A stretch of 64,000 bases of DNA from Pirellulaceae bacterium (GTDB taxonomy: Bacteria > Planctomycetota > Planctomycetia > Pirellulales > Pirellulaceae). The notes under the pieces were generated by a model that was not told the DNA's origin, did no database searches, and was given only the letters and a program-made list of their open reading frames with translations. A program made the translations under genes and the position numbers. Positions within the stretch are counted from its first letter, which is position 1, and every line of letters begins with the position of its first letter. The stretch is from positions 124,001 to 188,000 of the forward strand of contig BPJU01000004.1 of the NCBI GenBank assembly GCA_026004775.1. Direction: 5' to 3'. Shown here piece by piece: positions 19,138-28,842 of the stretch.

Positions 19138-19183
19138 TTTGCCCGGCCACGCGCCCCGGCAAGCGGTAAAGGGAGGCTAGGCC

Positions 19184-19557
19184 ATGAGGCAGTGGGTTGC
19201 GGTTGTTGCCATGATGCTCGTAGGTGGGGGGTGATACTGGTGGCCAGTCCAGTGCTGGTGTTGCCGTCGTTGGCGCTGGCCCAAGAAGAGGAAGCCGGAC
19301 AAGGGATTGCCCCATGTACTGGAGGAAACGGTTGTGATCGAGGGACTTTGGAGCGATGCTGTATTTGGTACGCGCCGCAGGCGCAGTGCATCAACAGGTT
19401 TGTTATTAACCCTGGCCTGTATTGGCATTGCCATAATCCGAACGTGCCCTATCCACATGATGCCTGCTCCAACCCAAACCCGCCGCCGGGAACAAGCTGC
19501 AACGGATGTTATTGTACAAGAGATGGTCGCGAAAATGACTGCGATTGCGGACCATGA
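19184..19557 (+). pseudogene. Cys-rich secreted peptide P3, frameshifted in a G run inside the leader
   Basis: It starts like P1/P2 (MRQWVAVVAMMLVGG), then meets TGA. Restoring one G in the G6 run at 19226-19231 joins it to the frame that continues VILVASPVLVLPSLALAQEE. That continuation has a normal cleavage site and a mature peptide of 12 cysteines ending CYCTRDGRENDCDCGP. Cys order and spacing match P2 although most other residues differ, so it is a diverged paralogue. The homopolymer position makes slipped-strand on/off switching possible, but simple decay or a base-call error is equally possible. Confidence 0.7.
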
Positions 19558-19707
19558 TAAAGTGGTGACCGATTTCGGTTTGCAAGCTCGGCGTACTACG
19601 CGTGGAAGACGCTGGCTACGTATCAAAAATGTGCTCGAGTCGCAGTTCCTTATCCAGTGGGTTAGTGACTAAGTGCGTTATGAGATTGACTTTTGGAGTC
19701 TTATGGT

Positions 19708-20859
19708 ATGTGGGGGATACTATACAATGCTTCCTTATATGCCGGCGTGTTGATTGTGTTGGAATCCATTGTCTCGGTATTGGGTGCTCGAGTTGCCTTG
19801 GCAGATGAGTCTATCCAACCAGTCGTCGAGGAGGAGATGCCCACACTTGTAGAGACGATAAAACACGCCTGGTCAAGGGCGGTTGAGCAACAAAAGTATG
19901 TTTCGTGCAGGCGGGTCTTCACGGAGTTTGCTATCGAGAATAACGAACCAAAGATTACTCGATTGATCGAGAGTCACTACCGTAGCTGCAATGATAACTG
20001 TGTGTTGATTACGTTCGTCATAAAGGTTGTTGATGTGATGATGAGCCGAGATCCAAGCGTCTTCCGGTGCGGGTCCTGGGACGTAATGACCGATACTACT
20101 TCGAACTAGAAGCCAGTCAACCAGACGGGCCTTTTCGTTTAGTGAGCCTCCAGCGGCTGAAGCCCGGCGATGCCGTCTTGAACGTGAAGCTCGACAAACT
20201 TGAAAAGTACAGGTCAGCGTTTACCCATCGAGGCTTCACCGTTGAATCGGTACCGCTGCCGGAGATGCTCAAGGACGGCACGTTGAAAATAACCGGCGGC
20301 GCTTACCGTACCGAGAACGGGCGCCGACTGCTGGAGTTGACTATGCAGCCGGACATTCCGCGACGCGGGGCCGCGTCGTACGTGCTTCCGAAGGGGCAGC
20401 GGGGTGGCAGTGGGATAAAGGCGGTGTTTCTGCCGTACATAGACCACCAACAAGGCGAGCATCTTCCATTTAAGGTGACGGTCGCGCCCGATCGGGAATA
20501 CCGGTTGGTACGCGTTGAGGGGAAAGGAAGAGGCTTGGAGTGGTATACAGAGATTCTTGATTATGAAGTAAATGAACGGGGCAAAACGCGAGTTATTGCA
20601 ACTGTCGAAACTGGCAGTAAGACCGTCGCGTACGGTCGGTACGATTGTCGAGTGTGTAGTGACTTCTGAAGAGCGTCCAGCACAATCGGGGTTCTACTTG
20701 AGTGCTTTCGGACTGCCGGAGCCGCCGGAATTGCAGGCTCGGCCGAACCGGTGGATGTATTGGCTGTTGGCCGCCGGAGTGACATGTATTATGGTGGGGC
20801 TGCTGCTTTGGCGGCGCTATGAAAAGGGCCGCAAGACGGTGGGCAACGGGAATTCCTAA
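19708..20859 (+). pseudogene. membrane-anchored partner protein S3, two frameshifts
   Basis: A diverged paralogue of S2. It begins at the ATG at 19708 with a GGAG ribosome site and a signal peptide ending near ARVALADE. The frame changes near 20080, where the next frame carries RNDRYYFELEASQPDGPFRL, matching VNDRYVFAVEGQSLRGPYRL of S2. It changes again near 20630, where the third frame supplies SGFYLSAFGLPEPPEL, a membrane helix and the basic end RRYEKGRKTVGNGNS. The anchor-end homology and adjacency to P3 identify the gene. The last 149 bp are also present as a stray fragment at 25811. Confidence 0.75.
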
Positions 20860-21437
20860 CCTTCAATCGGGGATTCGGCATTAGCAGGGTTGGCTCGCTG
20901 GCACCACATCGGGGGCTCTACCGACATCCGGCAAAATGAGCAGCTCGATTTCGCAAGGCAGTCGTCCCATTTTGTATTATGTTCGGACTTCAAAGGTAAG
21001 CGTGCATCGGCACCATTCTTGACGGGGTTGGTAGGCTGATGGCGTGGTCTCGGAACACGCCTGTTTTTGAGCAAAGTAGCCCCCCGTGAACCAAAGTGCT
21101 CGTGGCTAATCCCCAACGCTGCCCGCGGCAACTGCGAACCTGGCCAGTACGTTGTGCTCAACGGCTCCCGACGAACCCGAGTTTCGCCCGGTCCAGGTCA
21201 GTTTTGCAACCAAGGCAGCCGTGCTGGTTGTTCGACTTCCCGGTGATGTGGAACTACGCATGGAAGACGAGCCGCACCCGGCAGAAAAACTGGCCGGCCA
21301 AATCCTGCAGCTTACCCTGGCACCGCAGGAGGCTCGATGATGCTTGGCTTAGCATCTTACTTTTTGGTTAGAATAAGCCGTTACGGGAAAGCAACGTTAT
21401 TCGTTCCGCATTTCGTTTGATCGACTCAATGCTTGCT

Positions 21438-21502
21438 GCCTATCCGAAAACCACTCTTGGTCCGCTGTATCGATAGGCTCTCGAAACGGTTTTCGGATAG
21501 GC
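21438..21502. repeat. perfect 15-bp inverted repeat (copy 1)
   Basis: GCCTATCCGAAAACC at 21438-21452 is matched by its exact reverse complement GGTTTTCGGATAGGC at 21488-21502, with a 35-bp spacer. The same structure lies at 26538-26602 in the duplicated segment. It could be the paired ends of a deleted mobile element or an RNA hairpin. No target duplication is evident and it is not followed by a T tract. Confidence 0.7.
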
Positions 21503-21653
21503 TCTTAGTGTGCGGCGTCATAGCGCTAGCGCGAATGCGAGGTTGGTCTAGTTCCACGCTCACAAGGCTTTGGAACGCGTACTTGACAGTCTTCATGGGA
21601 GGGTGGGGTGAGGGGGGCAGGGATAGCTAACCCCCTCACCCCGGCCCTCTCCC

Positions 21654-21851
21654 CCTAAAGGGGGAGAGGGAGTAGGGTTTGTGCGGCCTAAAGGGGGAGA
21701 GGGAGTAGGGTTTGCACGTCCTAAAGGGGGAGAGGGAGTAGGGTTTGTACGGCCTAAAGGGGGAGAGGGAGTAGGGTTTGCACGTCCTAAAGGGGGAGAG
21801 GGAGTAGGGTTTGTACGTCCTAAAGGGGGAGAGGGAGTAGGGTTTGTACGT
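21654..21851. repeat. 33-bp minisatellite, six units
   Basis: Six head-to-tail units, each CCTAAAGGGGGAGAGGG followed by a 16-bp AGTAGGGTTTG... end that alternates between TACGT, CACGT and CGGC variants. The first unit is preceded by CCCTCTCCCCC, which pairs with GGGGGAGAGGG as a hairpin. There are no spacers, so it is not CRISPR. The 33-bp period keeps frames open on both strands, giving artificial 11-residue peptide repeats. Confidence 0.95.
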
Positions 21852-22675
21852 CATCTCTTCCACTTGGCACCAGCTAGGGCATTCGACTATTTATCCCAGA
21901 CGGTGAGCAACCGGTTTGGCGAACGCCCGGCGCCTTCTCTGCTGCGGCTAGTCCTAACACTCGGCAGAAAGGATCTATTATTCTGACACCTCTTGTCTTT
22001 TCGCTATTACATGGAAGTTGAACATGTCTCGGTTCAGCCAGAGATGGACAAACGGAACAAGGGTATAAAGTAGAAACAGTTCATGACGACGGATTCCTTG
22101 TCTCTATTCTAGGGGTATTATCAGGACTGACCAAGGTAGGTGCAAATGTTTCGGCCAGGGATCGAGCCCCGGAGGGAAGGTCGAGGTTGTGGCAGGTAGC
22201 CCACAGGTCAAGGACAGTGCCTTGGCACTGGCATTGGCGATGAAAGCACCGGAAGATGCCGTGTGGCACATGGGCAAAGAAGTAGCGTTAGTTTTCACCG
22301 TCGGGATGTTGATGGATAGGACACGGCCCGCAGCGTTGCGGTTTGCTTCCACGATAGTGTTTCAGGCCGGGGTGTGCCTCGACGCGATCAGCCATGCGGA
22401 CCTTGTGTCGCAGTACGGCAAAACGGGTACAGTTATCTTGTGGTTTGGTTGCTTGTCGAGCAGCTTGGCGTCGTTGACGGCGAGGCTCAGGTGCCTCCTG
22501 GAGCTTTTCATCGCGCTTGTGGTAAATGATTGCATCCGGACCATAGAACACTTTCACAGGATCGTTCTGTTGTGCCTTTGGACTGTGGATAGTAGGGTGA
22601 TGTCGTAATATGATGAAGGTAGTAAGGAGTGTCGATATGAGTTCGACGCGACTGGCGCGTACCGATAATCTGGCA

Positions 22676-23785
22676 TTACATGTGCGAGGGTTTGCGTGAG
22701 GTATTTGGATTTGCGGTACTGGTAGGGCAGCGCAAAAGTAGTGGCTTGAAAAGGCTGCCACTGTTCACCGCCATTGTTCGGCACAACTCTATCATGTAAC
22801 CGAGGCCGTAGCCGAGATGGAGTGCCAGGGCATACGCGATCACGGCCGGAAAGGCAGATGGTCGTTTCAAAGCGCGAGCCCCTTGAGCTCCCAGGAGCAG
22901 TAGGCTGACGGCATAGATCAGCGCTGGAACCAGCCACAAGGTGCTCGCCCAGCCGAGTACTCCCATGATGAAGGGCAGGGCGAGGAGGTAAAGGTATAGC
23001 AGGGCTGGTAGCACGTGTAGCCACTGATGCTGTCCATGACGCCGAGCCAGCCGGACACGTGCGGCACCTTTGCCTGCGGCCTGGATAAAGGCTTGCTGCA
23101 AACTGCGTCGTTCATGGTGGACAACCTTGGCGCCGGGACAATACCGGATTTCCGCTCCTAACAACTCGATCTGTCTGCCGAAAGCCAGGTCTTCACCAAA
23201 CGCTGCAAGAGGAAATCCGCCGGCTCGGCGGGCCAGTTCTGCTCGCACCGCCATATTACCCGCTCGGGGATAGTATTTCATATGGAGCATCGCCCGGGGA
23301 TTGCGAGCCCCGGCGGCACCTAACGATGACGACATAAGGAAATTGAGGCACTGTCCGGAAAGGTATCGGCTTTGGCGCCCCTCAATGGCACCTCCGACCA
23401 ATCCGATCCTTTGATCTTGAAACTCGGCAACGATCGTTTCCAGCCAGCCTTCCAGCGGTTCGCAGTCCGAGTCCGTGAACAGCAGCAGTTCTCCTCGGGC
23501 GTGGGCGATACCCAGATTGCGGGCACTGGCTGCCCCGCCGTGGAGCTGCCGCATATAGCGAACGATTGCTCCGTGAGAAGCCATGAACTGCTCAATCGTT
23601 GAGCCAATATCGTCGGTCGATCCGTCGTCGCAAATCAGTATTTCTACGTTGGAAAACTGTTCCGCCTGTCTGATGATGGCTGCCAGGGCCACTGCCAAGT
23701 CTTGGGCGCGGTTAAATACCGGGATGATGATGCTGATGCCGGGTGACGGCAATAAGCAAGCTTGGCTGGGAGCAGCGTCGCACAT
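22676..23785 (-). CDS. family 2 glycosyltransferase with C-terminal membrane helices (copy 1)
   Basis: 369 residues from the ATG at 23785; longer upstream frames would run into the preceding gene. The GT-A fold starts with PGISIIIPVFNRAQDLAVAL, then ILICDDGSTDD, then the metal-binding LLLFTDSDCEPLEGWLE (DSD in place of DxD). The acceptor-side FGEDLAFGRQIELLG (ED motif) follows. Two or three C-terminal membrane segments (LPALLYLYLLALPFIMGVLG and later) place the enzyme at the inner membrane, catalytic side in the cytoplasm. It likely transfers a sugar to a lipid carrier or polysaccharide; donor and acceptor are unknown. It follows the GT39-like gene by 55 bp, so the two form an operon. Copy 2 encodes the identical protein. 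Confidence 0.85.
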   Translation of the reverse strand: MCDAAPSQACLLPSPGISIIIPVFNRAQDLAVALAAIIRQAEQFSNVEILICDDGSTDDIGSTIEQFMASHGAIVRYMRQLHGGAASARNLGIAHARGELLLFTDSDCEPLEGWLETIVAEFQDQRIGLVGGAIEGRQSRYLSGQCLNFLMSSSLGAAGARNPRAMLHMKYYPRAGNMAVRAELARRAGGFPLAAFGEDLAFGRQIELLGAEIRYCPGAKVVHHERRSLQQAFIQAAGKGAARVRLARRHGQHQWLHVLPALLYLYLLALPFIMGVLGWASTLWLVPALIYAVSLLLLGAQGARALKRPSAFPAVIAYALALHLGYGLGYMIELCRTMAVNSGSLFKPLLLRCPTSTANPNTSRKPSHM

Positions 23786-23840
23786 AATTATTTGTCCCGG
23801 CGTAGTGCAACTCTTTTTGACCCGGGCTACTGTGTCGGCG

Positions 23841-25661
23841 TCACCGCGGCTGGGTGACCATTTGGCCGACGCCGGTAGCCGGACTGCTTTCCAAACCCTG
23901 ACTGTCATGACGACTGTCCGGTTGTGGTTTAGGCGCATCGTTGGCTCCAGCAGTTGCCCGATAGTAGAGGACGACCGTGGGAGTTTCCCAGCGGGTGTGT
24001 AATTCCGGAGAAAAGGACCATCGCCGGATAACGGAAATCTCCGGTTGGGCAAGGAATCCGTTTTTTTCGAGGTCGAAGGGTGAGTACGTTACAATCCAGG
24101 CGCTTGGCCCAAGCCGGCTGGCCACCTGTTGCGGGGTAATGACCTCTTCGTCCTGTAATTGAGCAAATAGTTTTTGAGCGGGGCGAGCCGGCTCGTCCGT
24201 TACGTACAACGGTCGATCCGCCTCATGCCGCATGTAGTAGGCGACAGGGAACAAAAGCCTTGGTGAGAGCACGAACACAGGTTCGGCACCGCGACGCGAG
24301 TGCAGGATATGAGCCACGGCTGCTCGAATCCCTGGCCGGCTGGTGGAACCGAGAATGTGCCGGTTATCCCAAATCCCCCAGACTGAGCACCCGATCAAGA
24401 ATATTTGGAGCAGCCAACGTTCCGCTGCATGGTAAATTCGCGCCACAAGAATTGCAGCCGCCATCAACCAAAATATTTGCGCGAATACCAAATAGCGGGC
24501 ATCGAAGATACTGCGGATGGAATGGGCCGAATAGGCGATCAATAGCAGTACGGGGAGCATGCCCCCGACCGTGCAGAACCACCCGGGCCATCCTTGGCGC
24601 AACGGTGCGAGGAGCAGCACCGCGATCACCAACGCCACACAGCACCAATCAACGGCAGATGGTTCGCTACCGGGAGTGACTGGTGTTGCCAGGAGTGCCG
24701 CGTAAACCTGGCGGGCTGCATCCTGTGCTTGTAAGGGGCGCGACCAGGACGAGCGCAAGTTCTCCGATTGGCCCCATAGATGTGGTACCCAGGGCAGGTA
24801 TAGCAGCCCTACGACAAGAAGTGCAGCAACTGCGGCAACAGGGGTTCGTGTTGCCATACCCGTTCGACTTCCGAACGGGCTTTGGGCATTCCACCGGCCA
24901 GAAGAGGGAGCAACGGTGAGTGCTGGCTGTTTCGCGGAATTGCGCCGAAACCGCGGAGACAGCCATAGATAAGAGAATAGGAATAGGGTGTGGGCCGCAA
25001 CAAACAGCAGCAATAGATGATGCGTATAGCATGCCGTAACAGTGATCAGGACGTACATAGACCAGAGTATGAAACATGACCGGTTATCGCGTGCCGTTAC
25101 GGCGCGTACCAAGAAGAAGCTGCCGGCGCACAGCAGGAACGTAGCGAATGTGTAACCTCGCACCTGTTTAGCAAGTTGAATATGTAATGGTGACAGTGCT
25201 AGAAGAATGGCGGCCAGGTCCGACGCGCGAGCCCAGACGGCCGCAGGCGATACCGGACGGTTTTCCTCCCCCCGTTCGTTTGGCTCGTACTTTTCGCGGA
25301 ACGGAATTTCCGTTGCCTTATTCTTTGGCTGGTCGGTTTCGTGAGTAGCTAGCCGTTGCAGGGCACGCACAGCCACCCAGGCAGCTGGGATCGTAAGCAC
25401 TCCGGCCACTGCCGAGAGTGCGCGCATGGTGAATTCGCTGTCACCGAAGCATTGGATCCACCATCGCAAGAGAAGGAAATATGCGGGCGGATGGGCCGTG
25501 GTCGGTTCCCCAGTACGCCGGATCAGTTCCCAGGCCGGGAATTGGCTCAGCCGCCAGGAAAGCGCCTCGTCCAACCACAGGCCTTTGGCTCCGAGTGCAT
25601 AGCCGCGCAAAGCGGCTCCCAATATCGTGGCTAATATGAGTATTCTAATACCACGTAGCAT
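23841..25661 (-). CDS. GT39/PMT-like membrane glycosyltransferase (copy 1)
   Basis: 606 residues with about ten or more hydrophobic segments and a C-terminal soluble domain. Near the N-terminus is GLWLDEALSWRLSQFPAWEL, in which the Asp-Glu pair sits in the first periplasmic loop as in ArnT/PMT_2 enzymes. HPPAYFLLLRWW follows. Such enzymes move sugars from polyprenyl-phosphate carriers to lipid A, proteins or glycans on the outer face of the membrane. A loop at about residues 110-135 is charged and low-complexity. It is the first gene of a two-gene operon with the GT2 gene. Copy 2 differs by one residue (Val to Ala in RLLFPVAYYMRH, base 24244). Confidence 0.85.
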   Translation of the reverse strand: MLRGIRILILATILGAALRGYALGAKGLWLDEALSWRLSQFPAWELIRRTGEPTTAHPPAYFLLLRWWIQCFGDSEFTMRALSAVAGVLTIPAAWVAVRALQRLATHETDQPKNKATEIPFREKYEPNERGEENRPVSPAAVWARASDLAAILLALSPLHIQLAKQVRGYTFATFLLCAGSFFLVRAVTARDNRSCFILWSMYVLITVTACYTHHLLLLFVAAHTLFLFSYLWLSPRFRRNSAKQPALTVAPSSGRWNAQSPFGSRTGMATRTPVAAVAALLVVGLLYLPWVPHLWGQSENLRSSWSRPLQAQDAARQVYAALLATPVTPGSEPSAVDWCCVALVIAVLLLAPLRQGWPGWFCTVGGMLPVLLLIAYSAHSIRSIFDARYLVFAQIFWLMAAAILVARIYHAAERWLLQIFLIGCSVWGIWDNRHILGSTSRPGIRAAVAHILHSRRGAEPVFVLSPRLLFPVAYYMRHEADRPLYVTDEPARPAQKLFAQLQDEEVITPQQVASRLGPSAWIVTYSPFDLEKNGFLAQPEISVIRRWSFSPELHTRWETPTVVLYYRATAGANDAPKPQPDSRHDSQGLESSPATGVGQMVTQPR

Positions 25662-25810
25662 AAAGGTTTTCTTACTCCGTCCCGCCGTTTACAACCGATT
25701 GGGTAGTGGCGCACTGGCAATAAGACCGTCGAGGCGATAATTCTCACAATAAAGCTCGGAGGCGAACCACACGGAGTTATTTCCCAGCAGCAAATTGACG
25801 CCGAGCCATC

Positions 25811-25959
25811 GACTGCCGGAGCCGCCGGAATTGCAGGCTCGGCCGAACCGGTGGATGTATTGGCTGTTGGCCGCCGGAGTGACATGTATTATGGTGGGGC
25901 TGCTGCTTTGGCGGCGCTATGAAAAGGGCCGCAAGACGGTGGGCAACGGGAATTCCTAA
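25811..25959 (+). pseudogene. C-terminal fragment of S3 created by the duplication joint
   Basis: These 149 bp encode the last 49 residues of S3, starting inside GLPEPPELQ and running through the membrane helix to GNGNS. They are fused at their left side to the upstream region of the GT39-like gene. No start codon or ribosome site serves them. They mark the exact novel joint of the tandem duplication. Confidence 0.9.
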
Positions 25960-27677
25960 CCTTCAATCGGGGATTCGGCATTAGCAGGGTTGGCTCGCTG
26001 GCACCACATCGGGGGCTCTACCGACATCCGGCAAAATGAGCAGCTCGATTTCGCAAGGCAGTCGTCCCATTTTGTATTATGTTCGGACTTCAAAGGTAAG
26101 CGTGCATCGGCACCATTCTTGACGGGGTTGGTAGGCTGATGGCGTGGTCTCGGAACACGCCTGTTTTTGAGCAAAGTAGCCCCCCGTGAACCAAAGTGCT
26201 CGTGGCTAATCCCCAACGCTGCCCGCGGCAACTGCGAACCTGGCCAGTACGTTGTGCTCAACGGCTCCCGACGAACCCGAGTTTCGCCCGGTCCAGGTCA
26301 GTTTTGCAACCAAGGCAGCCGTGCTGGTTGTTCGACTTCCCGGTGATGTGGAACTACGCATGGAAGACGAGCCGCACCCGGCAGAAAAACTGGCCGGCCA
26401 AATCCTGCAGCTTACCCTGGCACCGCAGGAGGCTCGATGATGCTTGGCTTAGCATCTTACTTTTTGGTTAGAATAAGCCGTTACGGGAAAGCAACGTTAT
26501 TCGTTCCGCATTTCGTTTGATCGACTCAATGCTTGCTGCCTATCCGAAAACCACTCTTGGTCCGCTGTATCGATAGGCTCTCGAAACGGTTTTCGGATAG
26601 GCTCTTAGTGTGCGGCGTCATAGCGCTAGCGCGAATGCGAGGTTGGTCTAGTTCCACGCTCACAAGGCTTTGGAACGCGTACTTGACAGTCTTCATGGGA
26701 GGGTGGGGTGAGGGGGGCAGGGATAGCTAACCCCCTCACCCCGGCCCTCTCCCCCTAAAGGGGGAGAGGGAGTAGGGTTTGTCACGTCCTAAAGGGGGAG
26801 AGGGAGTAGGGTTTGCACGTCCTAAAGGGGGAGAGGGAGTAGGGTTTGTACGTCATCTCTTCCACTTGGCACCAGCTAGGGCATTCGACTATTTATCCCA
26901 GACGGTGAGCAACCGGTTTGGCGAACGCCCGGCGCCTTCTCTGCTGCGGCTAGTCCTAACACTCGGCAGAAAGGATCTATTATTCTGACACCTCTTGTCT
27001 TTTCGCTATTACATGGAAGTTGAACATGTCTCGGTTCAGCCAGAGATGGACAAACGGAACAAGGGTATAAAGTAGAAACAGTTCATGACGACGGATTCCT
27101 TGTCTCTATTCTAGGGGTATTATCAGGACTGACCAAGGTAGGTGCAAATGTTTCGGCCAGGGATCGAGCCCCGGAGGGAAGGTCGAGGTTGTGGCAGGTA
27201 GCCCACAGGTCAAGGACAGTGCCTTGGCACTGGCATTGGCGATGAAAGCACCGGAAGATGCCGTGTGGCACATGGGCAAAGAAGTAGCGTTAGTTTTCAC
27301 CGTCGGGATGTTGATGGATAGGACACGGCCCGCAGCGTTGCGGTTTGCTTCCACGATAGTGTTTCAGGCCGGGGTGTGCCTCGACGCGATCAGCCATGCG
27401 GACCTTGTGTCGCAGTACGGCAAAACGGGTACAGTTATCTTGTGGTTTGGTTGCTTGTCGAGCAGCTTGGCGTCGTTGACGGCGAGGCTCAGGTGCCTCC
27501 TGGAGCTTTTCATCGCGCTTGTGGTAAATGATTGCATCCGGACCATAGAACACTTTCACAGGATCGTTCTGTTGTGCCTTTGGACTGTGGATAGTAGGGT
27601 GATGTCGTAATATGATGAAGGTAGTAAGGAGTGTCGATATGAGTTCGACGCGACTGGCGCGTACCGATAATCTGGCA
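25960..27677. other. region without recognised genes (copy 2)
   Basis: Repeats 20860-22675 with a shorter minisatellite. The inverted repeat is at 26538-26552 and 26588-26602. The overlapping small frames seen in copy 1 recur unchanged and have no recognisable domains. Confidence 0.5.
26754..26853. repeat. 33-bp minisatellite, three units
   Basis: Three units (34, 33 and 33 bp) of the same repeat as at 21654. The first carries one extra base (GTTTGTCACGT). The loss or gain of three units relative to copy 1 shows slippage since the duplication. Confidence 0.95.
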
Positions 27678-28787
27678 TTACATGTGCGAGGGTTTGCGTG
27701 AGGTATTTGGATTTGCGGTACTGGTAGGGCAGCGCAAAAGTAGTGGCTTGAAAAGGCTGCCACTGTTCACCGCCATTGTTCGGCACAACTCTATCATGTA
27801 ACCGAGGCCGTAGCCGAGATGGAGTGCCAGGGCATACGCGATCACGGCCGGAAAGGCAGATGGTCGTTTCAAAGCGCGAGCCCCTTGAGCTCCCAGGAGC
27901 AGTAGGCTGACGGCATAGATCAGCGCTGGAACCAGCCACAAGGTGCTCGCCCAGCCGAGTACTCCCATGATGAAGGGCAGGGCGAGGAGGTAAAGGTATA
28001 GCAGGGCTGGTAGCACGTGTAGCCACTGATGCTGTCCATGACGCCGAGCCAGCCGGACACGTGCGGCACCTTTGCCTGCGGCCTGGATAAAGGCTTGCTG
28101 CAAACTGCGTCGTTCATGGTGGACAACCTTGGCGCCGGGACAATACCGGATTTCCGCTCCTAACAACTCGATCTGTCTGCCGAAAGCCAGGTCTTCACCA
28201 AACGCTGCAAGAGGAAATCCGCCGGCTCGGCGGGCCAGTTCTGCTCGCACCGCCATATTACCCGCTCGGGGATAGTATTTCATATGGAGCATCGCCCGGG
28301 GATTGCGAGCCCCGGCGGCACCTAACGATGACGACATAAGGAAATTGAGGCACTGTCCGGAAAGGTATCGGCTTTGGCGCCCCTCAATGGCGCCTCCGAC
28401 CAATCCGATCCTTTGATCTTGAAACTCGGCAACGATCGTTTCCAGCCAGCCTTCCAGCGGTTCGCAGTCCGAGTCCGTGAACAGCAGCAGTTCTCCTCGG
28501 GCGTGGGCGATACCCAGATTGCGGGCACTGGCTGCCCCGCCGTGGAGCTGCCGCATATAGCGAACGATTGCTCCGTGAGAAGCCATGAACTGCTCAATCG
28601 TTGAGCCAATATCGTCGGTCGATCCGTCGTCGCAAATCAGTATTTCTACGTTGGAAAACTGTTCCGCCTGTCTGATGATGGCTGCCAGGGCCACTGCCAA
28701 GTCTTGGGCGCGGTTAAATACCGGGATGATGATGCTGATGCCGGGTGACGGCAATAAGCAAGCTTGGCTGGGAGCAGCGTCGCACAT
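27678..28787 (-). CDS. family 2 glycosyltransferase (copy 2)
   Basis: The protein is identical to the GT2 at 22676-23785, including the DSD metal site and the C-terminal membrane helices. The only nearby base change (28392) is silent. It lies 55 bp after copy 2 of the GT39-like gene in the same operon arrangement, so both copies look functional. Confidence 0.85.
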   Translation of the reverse strand: MCDAAPSQACLLPSPGISIIIPVFNRAQDLAVALAAIIRQAEQFSNVEILICDDGSTDDIGSTIEQFMASHGAIVRYMRQLHGGAASARNLGIAHARGELLLFTDSDCEPLEGWLETIVAEFQDQRIGLVGGAIEGRQSRYLSGQCLNFLMSSSLGAAGARNPRAMLHMKYYPRAGNMAVRAELARRAGGFPLAAFGEDLAFGRQIELLGAEIRYCPGAKVVHHERRSLQQAFIQAAGKGAARVRLARRHGQHQWLHVLPALLYLYLLALPFIMGVLGWASTLWLVPALIYAVSLLLLGAQGARALKRPSAFPAVIAYALALHLGYGLGYMIELCRTMAVNSGSLFKPLLLRCPTSTANPNTSRKPSHM

Positions 28788-28842
28788 AATTATTTGTCCC
28801 GGCGTAGTGCAACTCTTTTTGACCCGGGCTACTGTGTCGGCG

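Larger units (their letters stand above)
15920..19197 (+). repeat. 1.61-kb tandem duplication of the P-S unit, plus the start of a third copy
   Basis: Unit 1 is 15920-17535 and unit 2 is 17536-19148. A third start, identical for 49 bp, runs 19149-19197 and then diverges. The spacing between successive P start codons is 1616 bp and then 1613 bp. The 3-bp difference is three single-base insertions in unit 1 (near 16343, at 16829 and at 17024). Another small difference is GGACAAGC versus GGTACAGC near 17310/18923. The units are otherwise identical by eye, so the duplication is recent. Confidence 0.95.
20860..22675. other. region without recognised genes between S3 and the GT2 gene (copy 1)
   Basis: It contains a perfect 15-bp inverted repeat (21438-21452 and 21488-21502) and the 33-bp minisatellite (21654-21851). 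From about 22080 to 22760 there are overlapping frames on both strands (for example 22189-22608 + and 22288-22761 -), none with a domain I recognise. An ATG at 21096 opens a 91-residue frame rich in Arg/Trp that also looks non-coding. The whole stretch is repeated at 25960-27677. Confidence 0.5.
20711..25810. repeat. 5.1-kb tandem duplication, copy 1
   Basis: This segment is repeated directly at 25811-30812. It carries the end of S3, about 1.8 kb without recognised genes, the minisatellite, a GT2 gene and a GT39-like gene with 149 bp of its upstream region. GACTG occurs at 20711, 25811 and 30813, so the joints share a 5-bp microhomology. Copy 1 is 98 bp longer than copy 2, fully explained by three more minisatellite units minus one base. 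Confidence 0.95.

Noticed and set aside
21654-21851. Short direct repeats that could suggest a CRISPR array
   Set aside because: Units are contiguous with no unique spacers and no cas genes are nearby; it is a minisatellite.
21681-21986. Frame encoding tandem 11-residue RPKGGEGVGFV-type repeats
   Set aside because: The 33-bp repeat period keeps frames open on both strands. No start signal or signal peptide, and it changes with repeat number.
22081-22761. Overlapping frames on both strands (139 aa plus, 157 aa minus) that might be a transposase remnant
   Set aside because: No DDE or HUH motif, no terminal repeats and no recognisable domain on either strand.
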